This document shows, piece after piece, positions 37,911-47,953 of a stretch of DNA of 60,645 bases. The stretch's first letter is position 1; every line of letters starts with the position of its first letter. Where the stretch lies: assembly GCF_001074565.1 (NCBI RefSeq), contig NZ_JUQX01000003.1:1-60645 (forward strand). Direction: 5' to 3'. Under the pieces are notes generated by a model. It worked only from the letters and a program-made list of their open reading frames with translations. It made no database searches and was not told where the DNA came from. The position numbers and the translations under genes were made by a program. This DNA is from Streptococcus pseudopneumoniae (lineage in GTDB: Bacteria; Bacillota; Bacilli; Lactobacillales; Streptococcaceae).

Positions 37911-38516
37911 TTATTTAGCTGCTGCGTAAAGCTCGTCTACCTTGTTCCAGTTAATGACTGAGAAGAAAGCTTTGATGTAGTCAGGACGCACGTTGCGGTA
38001 TTTCACGTAGTAAGCATGTTCCCAAACGTCCAAGCCCAAGATTGGTTTTTTACCTTCTGAGATTGGTGTGTCTTGGTTTGCTGTTGAAGTCACTTCAAGC
38101 TTCCCTTCTTTGTTAACAACCAACCATGCCCATCCAGAACCGAAGCGAGTTGTAGCTGCTGCTGTAAAGGCTGCTTGGAACTCTTCAAATGAGCCAAATG
38201 TTGCGTCGATTGCTGCTGCAAGTTCTGCTGATGGAGCTGTTTTCTCAGGAGTCATCAATTCCCAGAAAAGAGCGTGGTTCAAGTGTCCACCACCATTGTT
38301 GATAAGTGCTTGACGGATATCAGCTGGGATAGAATCTACATCAGCAAGCAAAGCTTCAAGGTCTTCACCAATTTCAGGGTGTTTTTCAAGAGCTGCATTT
38401 GCATTGTTGACATAAGTTTGGTGGTGTTTGTCATGGTGCAAGTGCATTGTTTCTGCATCGATGTATGGTTCCAAAGCGTCATATGCGTATGGAAGGTCTG
38501 GTAAGATAATAGCCAT
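37911..38516 (-). CDS. sodA: Manganese superoxide dismutase
   Basis: SodA converts superoxide to hydrogen peroxide and oxygen. The 201-residue protein has the metal ligands H27 region ([13 protein letters not shown]), H in NHALFW, and D and H in [17 protein letters not shown] and residues around it fit Mn-type or cambialistic streptococcal enzymes. Own promoter at 38548-38576. Confidence 0.96.
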   Translation of the reverse strand: MAIILPDLPYAYDALEPYIDAETMHLHHDKHHQTYVNNANAALEKHPEIGEDLEALLADVDSIPADIRQALINNGGGHLNHALFWELMTPEKTAPSAELAAAIDATFGSFEEFQAAFTAAATTRFGSGWAWLVVNKEGKLEVTSTANQDTPISEGKKPILGLDVWEHAYYVKYRNVRPDYIKAFFSVINWNKVDELYAAAK

Positions 38517-38547
38517 CTGTAATACCTCTTTTTCTTTCTATATGAAA

Positions 38548-38576
38548 ATGATAACGCAATCATCCTCTTTTTTCAA
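38548..38576 (-). promoter_or_regulatory. sodA promoter with a short palindrome
   Basis: On the minus strand, TTGAAA (38576-38571) and TATCAT (38553-38548) are 17 bases apart. ATGAT-N6-ATCAT (38548-38563) overlaps the -10 and could bind a metal or redox repressor. Confidence 0.6.
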
Positions 38577-38585
38577 GTTTTTTGC

Positions 38586-39623
38586 TCAATTTGCCTCTGC
38601 CGCGATCTGCAAAAGTGCCTTTTCAAACAGGTACCCCTTTTCATAGACACCTGTCTTAATCTGGTAGTCTGTTTCAATCAAATAAGAAATCGCTCGCTTG
38701 AGAAAGGAAATGGAAATCCCTCTCGAATCTCTCAATGCAAACTTGATTTGATAAGGATTAGGATTGCGCCCCAAATAAGTTCCCAGACTGCTTGCAATCT
38801 GCGATTCCGTCTGACCAGTCTCTGATAAAATCTTCACTTGGGTAAAGGTTCGAAACTGTCCTAACATGACAGCTATGAGCTTGATTTCGTCTTCCCCTTG
38901 CAAGGTCAAGTCTCTAACCAAGTCGCGCGCCTGGTCGATCTTTTTGCCCAAGATAAGCTGAGTCAAATCAAAAATATTGTCCTGCAGGGTCTTTGGAATA
39001 GCCTCGACAATATCCTTCTCCTCTATCATGCCATCTGACTTATAAGACTGTAAAAAGAGGAGATTTTTCTGGATTTCGCTAAACTGAAAACCAGACTTGA
39101 TGAGTAGATTTTCAAAAGATTTTTCCGCAAACTGCAGACCTTGTGTCTGACTCCATTTTTGGAAAAACTGGCGGAGTTCTTGTTCCTTGGGTTCAATAGC
39201 ATCAAAGACAGTCGCATCTCGTTTGAGCAATTTGACCAGCCGTCTTTTACTATCTAACTTTCCTTCTGCAAAAATCAATAACTTAGTTGTTGGTGAAGGG
39301 TTATCAAGGTATTCTTCAAACGACTTGAGCTCATCATCTGCTAAAAAGCGTTTCTTGGCTGTTGTGATATCGACAAAATGGTCTAATATCACGATTTTCT
39401 CATCCGCAAAGAAAGGGAGACTGACCAACTCCAACTCTAAGTCTTTATAAGCTACTTCTTTCATATCAAAGTAAGCAAAATTGAGATCAGCTGGATCATA
39501 ACCAATCTGCCTCAACACCTGACTCTTCATAACTTCAAACTGGCCCTGATCTGTTCCTGTAAATAGATTCAAGCTAGATAGATTTGATAAAGTCAACTTC
39601 TGACTGTCTTCAATGGCTAGCAT
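38586..39623 (-). CDS. holA: DNA polymerase III subunit delta
   Basis: HolA opens the sliding clamp within the clamp loader. The 345-residue protein follows the family layout, with the N-terminal part lacking a P-loop, FADEKIVILDHF near residue 75, and a helical C-terminal collar domain ending FEKALLQIAAEAN. Two ATGs at 39626 and 39623 compete. The second is better spaced from AAAGGAG. sodA follows with its own promoter. Confidence 0.93.
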   Translation of the reverse strand: MLAIEDSQKLTLSNLSSLNLFTGTDQGQFEVMKSQVLRQIGYDPADLNFAYFDMKEVAYKDLELELVSLPFFADEKIVILDHFVDITTAKKRFLADDELKSFEEYLDNPSPTTKLLIFAEGKLDSKRRLVKLLKRDATVFDAIEPKEQELRQFFQKWSQTQGLQFAEKSFENLLIKSGFQFSEIQKNLLFLQSYKSDGMIEEKDIVEAIPKTLQDNIFDLTQLILGKKIDQARDLVRDLTLQGEDEIKLIAVMLGQFRTFTQVKILSETGQTESQIASSLGTYLGRNPNPYQIKFALRDSRGISISFLKRAISYLIETDYQIKTGVYEKGYLFEKALLQIAAEAN

Positions 39624-39655
39624 CATCTCTCCTTTCTTCTGATTTTTTATTAAAC

Positions 39656-40591
39656 TTAATCAATATAGCGCAATTTCCCACGGAAATCTTCTAGGTTCTC
39701 GTACCCTTTTTCCGCCATAATAGCTTTCAGTTCATTGGTAATGCGTTCAAAAGCACTGATACCTTCTTTGTGAAGAGTGGTCCCTACTTGCACCATACTC
39801 GCACCGCAGAGGATATGTTCAAAGGCATCACGACCCGTAAGAACGCCACCCGTTCCGATGATTTGGATTTGGGGATTTAAACGTTGGTAAAAGGCGTGCA
39901 CATTCGCTAGAGCAGTCGGTTTGATATACTCTCCACCAATGCCTCCAAAACCGTTTTTAGGGCGAATAACGACAGACTCATCTTCGATATAGAGACCATT
40001 CCCGATAGAGTTAACACAGTTAACAAATTTGAGTGGATACTTGTTAAAAATAGCTGCCGCTTGGTCAAAGTGGACAATATCAAAATATGGTGGGAGCTTA
40101 ATTCCAAGAGGTTTGGTAAAGTAGGCAAAAACTTCTGCCAAGATACGGTCTGTTGTCTCAAAATCATAAGCAATCTGAGGTTTTCCTGGAACATTTGGAC
40201 AAGATAGATTAAGCTCTGTCAGTCCTTTGAATTCACTCTCTTGAACTTTTTTCAAGATGGTATGTGTTTCTTCTGGAGACATGCCGACTAGAGATAAGAA
40301 GAAAGTTCGGTTTGGCTCTTTTTCCTGCAAATCCAAAAGATAGTCCAGATAATAGTCTAAACCATTGTTTGGCAAGCCCATGGAGTTGATAGAACCAAGC
40401 GGAACATCTTGGTAACGCGGTTCAGGATTTCCCTGACGAAAGTCCAAGGTCGCTGTCTTTGTGACAAAAGTACCCGCTGCTGAGTTTTTGACCCCTTCAA
40501 GCTCTTCTATCGTCATACAAGCAACACCCGCTGCATTCATCAAGCAATTGTCAAACTCAAAGCCAGCTATTTGTGTTTTCGTTGATACCAT
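39656..40591 (-). CDS. pyrDA: Dihydroorotate dehydrogenase, class 1A
   Basis: This class 1A enzyme oxidises dihydroorotate to orotate using fumarate in the cytoplasm. The 311-residue protein has [13 protein letters not shown], the FMN-binding stretches, [12 protein letters not shown] with the active-site cysteine loop, and [23 protein letters not shown] (residues 248-270) for the phosphate. It is transcribed alone from an extended -10 TGGTATAAT (40634-40626); GGAGG precedes the ATG. Confidence 0.94.
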   Translation of the reverse strand: MVSTKTQIAGFEFDNCLMNAAGVACMTIEELEGVKNSAAGTFVTKTATLDFRQGNPEPRYQDVPLGSINSMGLPNNGLDYYLDYLLDLQEKEPNRTFFLSLVGMSPEETHTILKKVQESEFKGLTELNLSCPNVPGKPQIAYDFETTDRILAEVFAYFTKPLGIKLPPYFDIVHFDQAAAIFNKYPLKFVNCVNSIGNGLYIEDESVVIRPKNGFGGIGGEYIKPTALANVHAFYQRLNPQIQIIGTGGVLTGRDAFEHILCGASMVQVGTTLHKEGISAFERITNELKAIMAEKGYENLEDFRGKLRYID

Positions 40592-40727
40592 GATTCTGAT
40601 CCTCCAGATTCCTTTTATTTCTAATATTATACCATACTTTAAGATTTTCTCTTTGAGAAACTAATTTCTATATAAAACGTTCGGTTTTGTAAATTGAAAG
40701 AATTTTTAGAAAATTTCTGTTTTTTTC

Positions 40728-40756
40728 TTTACACTCAAAAAAAATTCTGCTATAAT
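40728..40756 (+). promoter_or_regulatory. gdhA promoter
   Basis: TTTACA (40728-40733) and TATAAT (40751-40756) are 17 bases apart. Confidence 0.75.
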
Positions 40757-40777
40757 GGCTCATGTAATAAAATATAA

Positions 40778-42142
<1,365 letters not shown>

Positions 42143-42173
42143 TTAGTCGATACATCCTATCGGAGGGAAAATG

Positions 42174-42659
42174 ATGAACTTACGGCCAATGGAAGTGAGA
42201 GACAATCTAGCTGTAGCGCAGCTCATTCGAGCCAGCCTAGAAGAATTCGGGCTTGACAAACCAGGAACTGTCTACTTTGATTCTCATCTAGATCATTTGG
42301 CCGACTACTATCAACAGCAGGAGAGAGCAGCTTACTTTGTCCTGGAAGATGAAGGGCAACTGATTGGCTGTGGTGGCTTTGCACCTGTGTCCGATAAGAT
42401 TGCTGAATTACAAAAACTGTATGTCACTAAAAATAGCCGTGGCAAAGGTTATTCCAGCAGGTTGATAAAGCGGATATTCCATGAAGCCCGCCTAGCAGGT
42501 TATGAACAACTTTATCTAGAAACCTCTACTGAACTGGCTACGGCCGTGGCCATCTATCAACACTATGGTTTCACATCACTGCAAGAACCACTTTTTAACG
42601 CCGCCGGCCACTCAGCTATGAATATCTGGATGATAAAATCCCTCTCATCAGACGAATAG
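42174..42659 (+). CDS. GNAT family N-acetyltransferase
   Basis: The 161-residue protein has the GNAT fold with acetyl-CoA loop KNSRGKGYSSRLI (pattern RGxGxxxxL). Substrate unknown. ATGs at 42171 and 42174 compete. The second is better spaced from GGAGGG. It lies 31 bases after gdhA and is read from the same promoter unless a hidden one exists. It is flanked on the far side by a gdhA tail remnant, suggesting it arrived by recombination at the gdhA 3' end. Confidence 0.85.
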   Translation: MNLRPMEVRDNLAVAQLIRASLEEFGLDKPGTVYFDSHLDHLADYYQQQERAAYFVLEDEGQLIGCGGFAPVSDKIAELQKLYVTKNSRGKGYSSRLIKRIFHEARLAGYEQLYLETSTELATAVAIYQHYGFTSLQEPLFNAAGHSAMNIWMIKSLSSDE

Positions 42660-42671
42660 ATGTCAATATAC

Positions 42672-42774
42672 TCTGACCGTCTAAAAGGCATCATGACCAA
42701 CACCCTTAACACAGCTAAAGCAACTTTTAAAAATGTAGCCAATACTATGATTGTCAAGGTATTGTTTAAGAGTT
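42672..42774 (+). pseudogene. Decayed duplicate of the gdhA 3' end
   Basis: Reading in frame gives DRLKGIMTNTLNTAKAT, then FKNVANTMI, matching gdhA's [18 protein letters not shown] and FENVANAMI. Eighteen codons between these parts are missing, and a one-base loss after MI shifts the frame (nucleotides GTATTGTTTAA are still shared with the gdhA end at 42132-42142). It is a remnant of a second gdhA tail. Confidence 0.85.
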
Positions 42775-42784
42775 AAAAAAGTTA

Positions 42785-42821
42785 TCAAAAGCAACAGCTG
42801 CTTAGCTGTTGCTTTTCGTAT
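42785..42821. terminator. Terminator after gdhA-GNAT
   Basis: AAAAGCAACAGC-TGCTTA-GCTGTTGCTTTT is a 12-bp perfect stem with A- and T-rich flanks. It can stop transcription from both sides, including the converging zinc-ribbon membrane genes. Confidence 0.85.
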
Positions 42822-42925
42822 TTTAAAATTTAATTGTAGCAAATAAACTTACTATGTTTCTACAATCAATCTTAATTTATTGTTAAAGAAATTGATAAGA
42901 TTATTTCATTACGAATGTCCTTAAA

Positions 42926-43381
42926 TCAAGAAACTATAAAAGTTTTACCACAATTTCCACAAGTTAATTTAGTTCCGATCACTCCATCTGTTGGTTTATG
43001 ACAAGTAGGACAATAAACACGTTTTGCTGATAGTCTATAAGATAACTCGTCTCGCAATTCTTTTCCTTTAATTTCAATAACATCCTCACCTTGTTCTTCA
43101 AACTTAAGAACTGTTATCAAAGCTTTGTCATATTGTTTCATACGTGGCTGTTTTAAAAATAAAAAAGAGGATAGAATCAAAAATAGGAAAAATAAAACAA
43201 ACAAAATTGTAACTATTAAAAGCCACATAAAGTAGAAATCGTGAAGTAATCCTTCTTTTTTTCCTAAAATCCATCTTATGTAGTTATCAATGTACTGATA
43301 AAATTTCAATCCTGAGACAATACATATGAAAGATACTACAGGATAAACAACCTTGGAAATGATTAAACGATAGCGTCTCAT
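42926..43381 (-). CDS. Membrane protein with C-terminal zinc ribbon (SPFH module)
   Basis: The 151-residue protein has two N-terminal membrane helices (about residues 10-27 and 50-75), a soluble linker, and a C-terminal zinc ribbon CPTC...CGNC. It starts immediately after the stop of the upstream gene. Membrane anchoring plus a ribbon matches the partner proteins of SPFH protein YdjI in B. subtilis (YdjG/YdjH type), although similarity is by layout, not clear sequence. Confidence 0.7.
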   Translation of the reverse strand: MRRYRLIISKVVYPVVSFICIVSGLKFYQYIDNYIRWILGKKEGLLHDFYFMWLLIVTILFVLFFLFLILSSFLFLKQPRMKQYDKALITVLKFEEQGEDVIEIKGKELRDELSYRLSAKRVYCPTCHKPTDGVIGTKLTCGNCGKTFIVS

Positions 43382-44029
43382 TTATATTTCCTTTCTAGAT
43401 AACCATGCACCGCAATAATCACATGATTTACCTTGCCCTAGGTCAAGCAGATTCTCACCACTACATGATTGACAAATAACAGGATAGGTATTTTTGTTAA
43501 TCTGGTGCTTTTCAAATAAGGTGAATAAAGCTTGTATTTGATTTCGCTTCTTGACTTCTTCTTGTCTCTTAGACTCACAATAAGTCATTACCAATATAGA
43601 GAATAGACTAAATAAATACCACGGAGCTAAAAGAAATAGAAATAGAAATCGAATAGACCATTCCCTAGATTTTTCAATTTCAAAAAGTGATGACAAAATG
43701 ATTAAAACAAGCATTTGAAGTAAATTCTTCTGTTTTAATTTCTTCAAGGAAAAGGAATCTTTAATTTTATCTCGAAATAAATATAAAATAATTAAAGCAA
43801 TCGGTAGAAAGATAACATTTTGAAATGATAAAAATAAAAAACTGATCACAATGGGAATTCCAATAGATTTTGCCAAAATTATAAAAGCAAGATTTTTCAA
43901 TATAAAGATAGTTGGTCCATCATCTATAGAAAAGATAGCAAGTGATAAAACTACAAAACAGAGTATTACTATATTTGAAATTAACCAATGAAAGCCTTTT
44001 TTCCAATTATTCTTAATATACTGCTTCAC
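43382..44029 (-). CDS. Multi-helix membrane protein with C-terminal zinc ribbon (SPFH module)
   Basis: The 215-residue protein has about five membrane helices (near residues 15-32, 42-65, 70-86, 103-115 and 127-150), then a cytoplasmic tail with a zinc ribbon CQSC...CDYC. Its start overlaps the upstream gene by 4 bases. The hydrophobic core is strongly AT-rich (Ile, Leu, Phe codons). It is likely part of a membrane complex with the SPFH protein. Confidence 0.7.
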   Translation of the reverse strand: MKQYIKNNWKKGFHWLISNIVILCFVVLSLAIFSIDDGPTIFILKNLAFIILAKSIGIPIVISFLFLSFQNVIFLPIALIILYLFRDKIKDSFSLKKLKQKNLLQMLVLIILSSLFEIEKSREWSIRFLFLFLLAPWYLFSLFSILVMTYCESKRQEEVKKRNQIQALFTLFEKHQINKNTYPVICQSCSGENLLDLGQGKSCDYCGAWLSRKEI

Positions 44030-44313
44030 CTATCTTCTCCTCTAGTTGCTATATATTCTCTATAAAGGGCTTTCCCATTATATATCTCATCCAAAGCTTT
44101 GACTTTAATTTTTATATTTTCTAAAACACCAAAGCTATAAAATGCAAAGGAAGACAAAAAGAAACCTGATAAAGAAAAAATAATAGGAATCACTATTGAG
44201 AAAATTGGCTCACCATGTTCTAGAAATAGGGTTACTGTCCATAGTGAAATAAAAAATGTTGCACTTGTTAATCCCATAAAAAGTATACTTAATAAACGAA
44301 ATACTTGGTACAT
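44026..44313 (-). CDS. Small membrane protein (SPFH module)
   Basis: The 95-residue protein has two membrane helices (about residues 5-30 and 36-62) and a charged C-terminal tail without cysteines. GGAGG lies 9 bases before the ATG. It is the first gene of a tight three-gene operon. No family recognised. Confidence 0.65.
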   Translation of the reverse strand: MYQVFRLLSILFMGLTSATFFISLWTVTLFLEHGEPIFSIVIPIIFSLSGFFLSSFAFYSFGVLENIKIKVKALDEIYNGKALYREYIATRGEDR

Positions 44314-44621
44314 CCAAAATATCCTCCTGTCATAGAACTTGTCTAAGTAAATCCCTTACTTTCTTAAAAACTTTCCAAGTACTTTTCATAGTTCTTTGTA
44401 TTTATTCATACATTTTCATACTTGGAATTACATAATTTGAATGATCTAAAGATACAAACAAAGAAACCTTAGTTTTCAGATTTCTAAGAAAAAGGGAAAT
44501 TCTGGCAATCCCAGACTTCCCAAATAAAATCAAAAATAAATGTGACAATACAAAAAAACAAAAGTTAAAGATAGTATCCAACCTAGATTGGTATAAAAAT
44601 TATTTTCTCCTAAGGTTCGAA
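44314..44621. other. AT-rich spacer inside the SPFH module
   Basis: This 308-base gap separates the SPFH gene from the three membrane genes on the same strand. No frame with a convincing ribosome site is present and no strong terminator follows the SPFH gene. CCAATCTAGGTTGG near 44587 is a weak inverted repeat. A separate promoter for the downstream genes is likely but could not be assigned. Confidence 0.4.
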
Positions 44622-45665
44622 CTATCTTCCATTACCACAATTAGAACAGAAATTTGCACCTTCCAAAAAAGCAGTTCCACATTGGCTACAAAAATTAGCT
44701 AAGCCTGTTTCGCCTTTGAGGTCAGTTTGATGCTGATTAACATCTTTGTCAAATGAATTCCTATCTTCAATCTGATCCACCAAATTGCCAAATTTAGCTC
44801 CTAAACCAAGTCCCATAGCGATTTTCATGCCTGCTCCCATTAGGTTTCCTGTAGAATCATTATTTTTAGCAGCCTCTTCTAAAATATCAAATTGTCTCTC
44901 TTCTTGATAAGTATACTCTTCAATATCTCGACTAGCCTGCTTGCTTTTGGCTTCTAAAATTTGCTTGTGGAATTTAAAGATTTCTCTATATCCATTGCTA
45001 TTCTGATTTACCTTTAAAGCCTCAATGTTAAATTCTTCAATACTCATTCCATACTTAGCAAAATGGCTAGATAAAATTTCCGACAAACCAACAGCTATAT
45101 CAAAACTGTGCATCTCAATATCAATAATTGGAATCTTATAGTTATATATTACTTGTGAAATAGCCGAACTAATCAGTCCACTGGCAGTTTGTCTAAATCG
45201 GTTTTGTAAAATAGCAGCTGTTATAAGATCAGGGTGACTTGGCATAAATTCTAGTATAAAAGCTTCCAACTTTACAATTCGAGGAATGAAATTCCCATGT
45301 ATTTTCAATTCAACAGGAATATCACTTTCTGGATCTCGAACCATTATAGGAGAAGAAGTTCCCCACCCAATCGGTTGTAAATCATACATGTTTACAAACC
45401 ACAAAAATGATGAGTCAGATGAAGTAGCTCCACTTAGAAAGTTTTTTATTCCTGAAGCTGTCTGAATATCATTTCCTTCAATCTTATGTTTACCAGCATC
45501 ATAAATAGCTACTGCTCTTCCATTTGAAAAAAACACAGCACGCTGACCAGGATTTACAATTACAGTTGCCCCCATCTTAATATTCGTTTTAGGATGTCTC
45601 CAAGCAAGTATATTCCTTGTTTCCTCACCTTCATAACGAATAACATCAAACAAATTTAATGCCAT
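44622..45665 (-). CDS. SPFH domain protein with C-terminal zinc ribbon (YdjI-like)
   Basis: The 347-residue cytoplasmic protein resembles B. subtilis YdjI and phage-like 'virion core' SPFH proteins. An N-terminal beta region (residues 1-110) with GATVIVNPGQRAVFF is followed by the SPFH core (to about 215), a charged helical stretch (AKSKQASRDIEEYTYQEER), and a double-CxxC ribbon FCSQCG...FCSNCG. It has no membrane helix of its own, so the neighbouring membrane proteins probably anchor it. It may form a scaffold that senses membrane stress. Confidence 0.82.
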   Translation of the reverse strand: MALNLFDVIRYEGEETRNILAWRHPKTNIKMGATVIVNPGQRAVFFSNGRAVAIYDAGKHKIEGNDIQTASGIKNFLSGATSSDSSFLWFVNMYDLQPIGWGTSSPIMVRDPESDIPVELKIHGNFIPRIVKLEAFILEFMPSHPDLITAAILQNRFRQTASGLISSAISQVIYNYKIPIIDIEMHSFDIAVGLSEILSSHFAKYGMSIEEFNIEALKVNQNSNGYREIFKFHKQILEAKSKQASRDIEEYTYQEERQFDILEEAAKNNDSTGNLMGAGMKIAMGLGLGAKFGNLVDQIEDRNSFDKDVNQHQTDLKGETGLANFCSQCGTAFLEGANFCSNCGNGR

Positions 45666-45795
45666 CTTTTCTCCTTTTCTTTATAAAAATGTTCAGACCA
45701 ATCTTCTCTAACTATAGTTCTATTATATAATCCATTTATTGAAAAGGCAACCCATACATATAAATCATCATTTCTGGACAATACTTTATAAAAAT

Positions 45796-45832
45796 ATAAA
45801 AAACCGCTACTCCTAAGAATAGCGGTTTATTC
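45796..45832 (-). terminator. Terminator after the integrase gene
   Basis: AAACCGCTA-N10-TAGCGGTTT (45801-45828) is followed on the minus strand by a T-run. The SPFH gene upstream region lies beyond it. Confidence 0.85.
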
Positions 45833-45929
45833 ATGTTTTTAAGCTACTAATGTAGTTGCTCTATTATTTAAGAGTAACAATTTGCTAATCTTATTTTCTC
45901 CCAGTATTAGTGGGTTAATTCCTCCATTT

Positions 45930-47117
45930 TCAACTTTGGCAGGAACTTGGTAGGTAAATTGATAATCCAAGATTATCTAAACTGTTTGTAATCTCTTCTG
46001 AAATTGTTGAATCACCTGAATAATACCAGTGACTATATGTATTCAACGTGGTTGACTTATCAGCATGTCCTAATCGATATGAAACATATAAGGTATCCTT
46101 ATGTAATACATTTATAAGGTAGGAGGCATGACTATGTCTTAAACCTTTCCCCGTAATTTCTGGTACACCAGTAATCTTAGCATGCCTTTTTATTATCCTA
46201 GAAATTGTAGACTTACACAAGGGGGCACCAAAACGTGATATTACATAATCTTTATCATCATTCTTGATTTGAACTTCTCGCCATTTTTTAAGTATTGTAA
46301 TCGTAAAATCATCTAAATCAATTTTACGATTCCCTGCTACTGTCTTTGTTTGTTGTTTAGCATACCATACACCGTTTTTATCTTTCTCAATTGTCGAATG
46401 AACATGAATCCATTTACGTTCAAAATCAATATCTTCCCATTTAAGAGCAATACCCTCACTAACTCTTAAACCAGTCATAAAATATAACCAGATCGTCATG
46501 TAATTATGGAGTCCCTCATACTCACTAATATCAAAAGAGTTTATTACCTTCTTAAATTCATCAAATGTCCAAAATTTTGTATCAGGGTGCTTTCCTCTAG
46601 GATTATCTAATCCTTTAAAAGGAACTCTATCAATATAACCCAATCTTTCTGCATATCCCAGACATGCTTTAAATCTAGACCACATATTTTTAGCATAATT
46701 ACTAGAATACTTGTCTATAATAGCTAAGCGAAATCTTTCACAGTCAATAGTACTAATATCTGATAATTTTTTACTACCAAATTGCTTAATAAATAACTGA
46801 TGATGTGGTAAAGCGGTCTGATAAGTTACAAATTGAACTTTTTGTTGATAATATTTTAAATAAATCTCTTCCATAAACTCTCTAAAAGTTAGAAAACTAT
46901 TATTAATAGTAGAGTTCACAAATTCATGTTTTAAACGAAGTATCTCTTCATATGCTTCCTTAAAAGAATTAAACGGTAGTCCCTGTTGATTTTTCCTTCC
47001 TTTCTTTTGAATTCTTTTCCCAGTTATTGAATCAACTCCTAATTCAATTTGAAAATAAATTTTTCCTTTTGAATCTTTGTATACACCTTTATATTTCTTT
47101 GTCTTTGATATAACCAT
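45930..47117 (-). CDS. int: Tyrosine integrase of an integrative element
   Basis: The 395-residue protein has an AP2-like arm-binding N terminus (GVYKDSKGKIYFQIELGVD), a core-binding SAM-like domain (about residues 65-165), and a catalytic domain with R in TGLRVSEG, HxxR as LRHSHAS, H in LGHAD and the nucleophile Y in NTYSHWY. All catalytic residues are present, so it may be active. The annotated frame begins at GTG 47126, but ATG 47117 is better placed behind AAGGTGAG. It overlaps the DUF3173 gene, its usual small partner. Confidence 0.92.
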   Translation of the reverse strand: MVISKTKKYKGVYKDSKGKIYFQIELGVDSITGKRIQKKGRKNQQGLPFNSFKEAYEEILRLKHEFVNSTINNSFLTFREFMEEIYLKYYQQKVQFVTYQTALPHHQLFIKQFGSKKLSDISTIDCERFRLAIIDKYSSNYAKNMWSRFKACLGYAERLGYIDRVPFKGLDNPRGKHPDTKFWTFDEFKKVINSFDISEYEGLHNYMTIWLYFMTGLRVSEGIALKWEDIDFERKWIHVHSTIEKDKNGVWYAKQQTKTVAGNRKIDLDDFTITILKKWREVQIKNDDKDYVISRFGAPLCKSTISRIIKRHAKITGVPEITGKGLRHSHASYLINVLHKDTLYVSYRLGHADKSTTLNTYSHWYYSGDSTISEEITNSLDNLGLSIYLPSSCQS

Positions 47118-47358
47118 TTTTCTCACCTTCTATATCTGAAAAAGAAATACCAATTAAATTTTCTACAATATTTTTAGGAGCAATGCCTAACCTTTTATTA
47201 TCGAAAGGTGAACATCCTAATTGTACCGCATTCTTATCATTTTTTCTAGCTTCTTCAAACTTTTTTACAGCAATTTTTTTTGCTTGTCTAATAATATTTC
47301 TCGATGTGTGCTCTGGAAAACCAATCGCAACTAAATCTTTATAGTTTACTGTTTCCAT
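47089..47358 (-). CDS. DUF3173 family protein (excisionase-like partner of Int)
   Basis: DUF3173 proteins sit directly upstream of tyrosine integrases in Gram-positive elements and have a small HTH-like fold, so an excisionase role is suspected. Conserved pieces here: NYKDLVAIGFPEHTSRNIIRQAK and KRLGIAPKNIVENLIG. The start is uncertain: ATG 47358 has AAAGGAA 12 bases away; ATG 47397 would add 13 basic residues but its codon is part of a GGAGGTG site. Confidence 0.78.
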   Translation of the reverse strand: METVNYKDLVAIGFPEHTSRNIIRQAKKIAVKKFEEARKNDKNAVQLGCSPFDNKRLGIAPKNIVENLIGISFSDIEGEKNGYIKDKEI

Positions 47359-47398
47359 GATTTTACTACTTCCTTTCTTAGATTTTTTCACCTCCATG

Positions 47399-47625
47399 GC
47401 ATGACTGATGAAGTCATCATAAGAATTTCACTTGCTGCTCTTTTACGGTGGCAGCCTGAACGGTCAGAAGTATCATTGTATATCATTTGTATCATGGCAT
47501 ATAAAGTATCGCTCTATTTTATTGATGGTTTTAAAATCGCTCTTGTCATGGCGAGCCATTCAAATCTGCTCCACAAATGAGGAAAGTACCATTTTGGACT
47601 ATTCAATTGTCAAAGAACAAATAAA
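47399..47625. other. Spacer between the XRE regulator and the DUF3173 gene
   Basis: About 230 bases with no convincing gene. The minus strand shows the small inverted repeat ATGAC-TTCATCA-GTCAT just ahead of the DUF3173 ribosome site. A 35-codon minus-strand frame at 47388-47495 lacks support. Confidence 0.35.
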
Positions 47626-47672
47626 AAATCTCCTCATTTTCACACTCTATGAAATTGAGGAGATTATTTTCT
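47626..47672 (-). terminator. Terminator after the XRE regulator
   Basis: On the minus strand, AATCTCCTCA...TGAGGAGATT with inner TTTCA/TGAAA pairs is followed by TTTTTTA. The regulator's stop codon is just upstream. Confidence 0.82.
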
Positions 47673-47885
47673 AAAGCGAATTTTATCAGGAAAATCTGTC
47701 AATCCCAATAGATAGTCTGTACTGACATCGTAAAAGTTTGAGAGAGTTACCAATACATCTGCCGTCAAGGCATGCTCACCCCGTTCAATTTTAGCATAAG
47801 CTGAGTTTGTAAACGAAAGTATTTTAGCTATTTGTTTTTGGGTCAAATCGTGATCTTCCCTCAAATCTCTCAAACGTCTGTACAT
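47664..47885 (-). CDS. XRE-family transcriptional regulator
   Basis: The 73-residue protein is a single Cro/CI-type helix-turn-helix (LREDHDLTQKQIAKILSFTNSAYAKIERGE, residues 8-37) plus a short C-terminal helix pair (YDVSTDYLLGLTD). Such small regulators commonly control phage or ICE genes. Its promoter has a perfect palindrome next to it, pointing to self-control. Confidence 0.88.
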   Translation of the reverse strand: MYRRLRDLREDHDLTQKQIAKILSFTNSAYAKIERGEHALTADVLVTLSNFYDVSTDYLLGLTDFPDKIRFRK

Positions 47886-47907
47886 CTAGCTTTCTCCTGA
47901 GAAAAGT

Positions 47908-47953
47908 ATAATATATAAAACTAAGAAATCTTTCAAAGTGTCCAAACTGGACA
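47908..47953 (-). promoter_or_regulatory. Promoter and operator of the XRE gene
   Basis: On the minus strand, TTGAAA (47936-47931) and TATTAT (47913-47908) are 17 bases apart. Directly upstream is the perfect palindrome TGTCCA-GTT-TGGACA (47953-47939), a candidate site for the regulator. Confidence 0.75.

Noticed and set aside
47388..47495. A 35-codon minus-strand frame upstream of the DUF3173 gene
   Set aside because: No ribosome site and no recognisable product; its end overlaps the DUF3173 ribosome site by chance.
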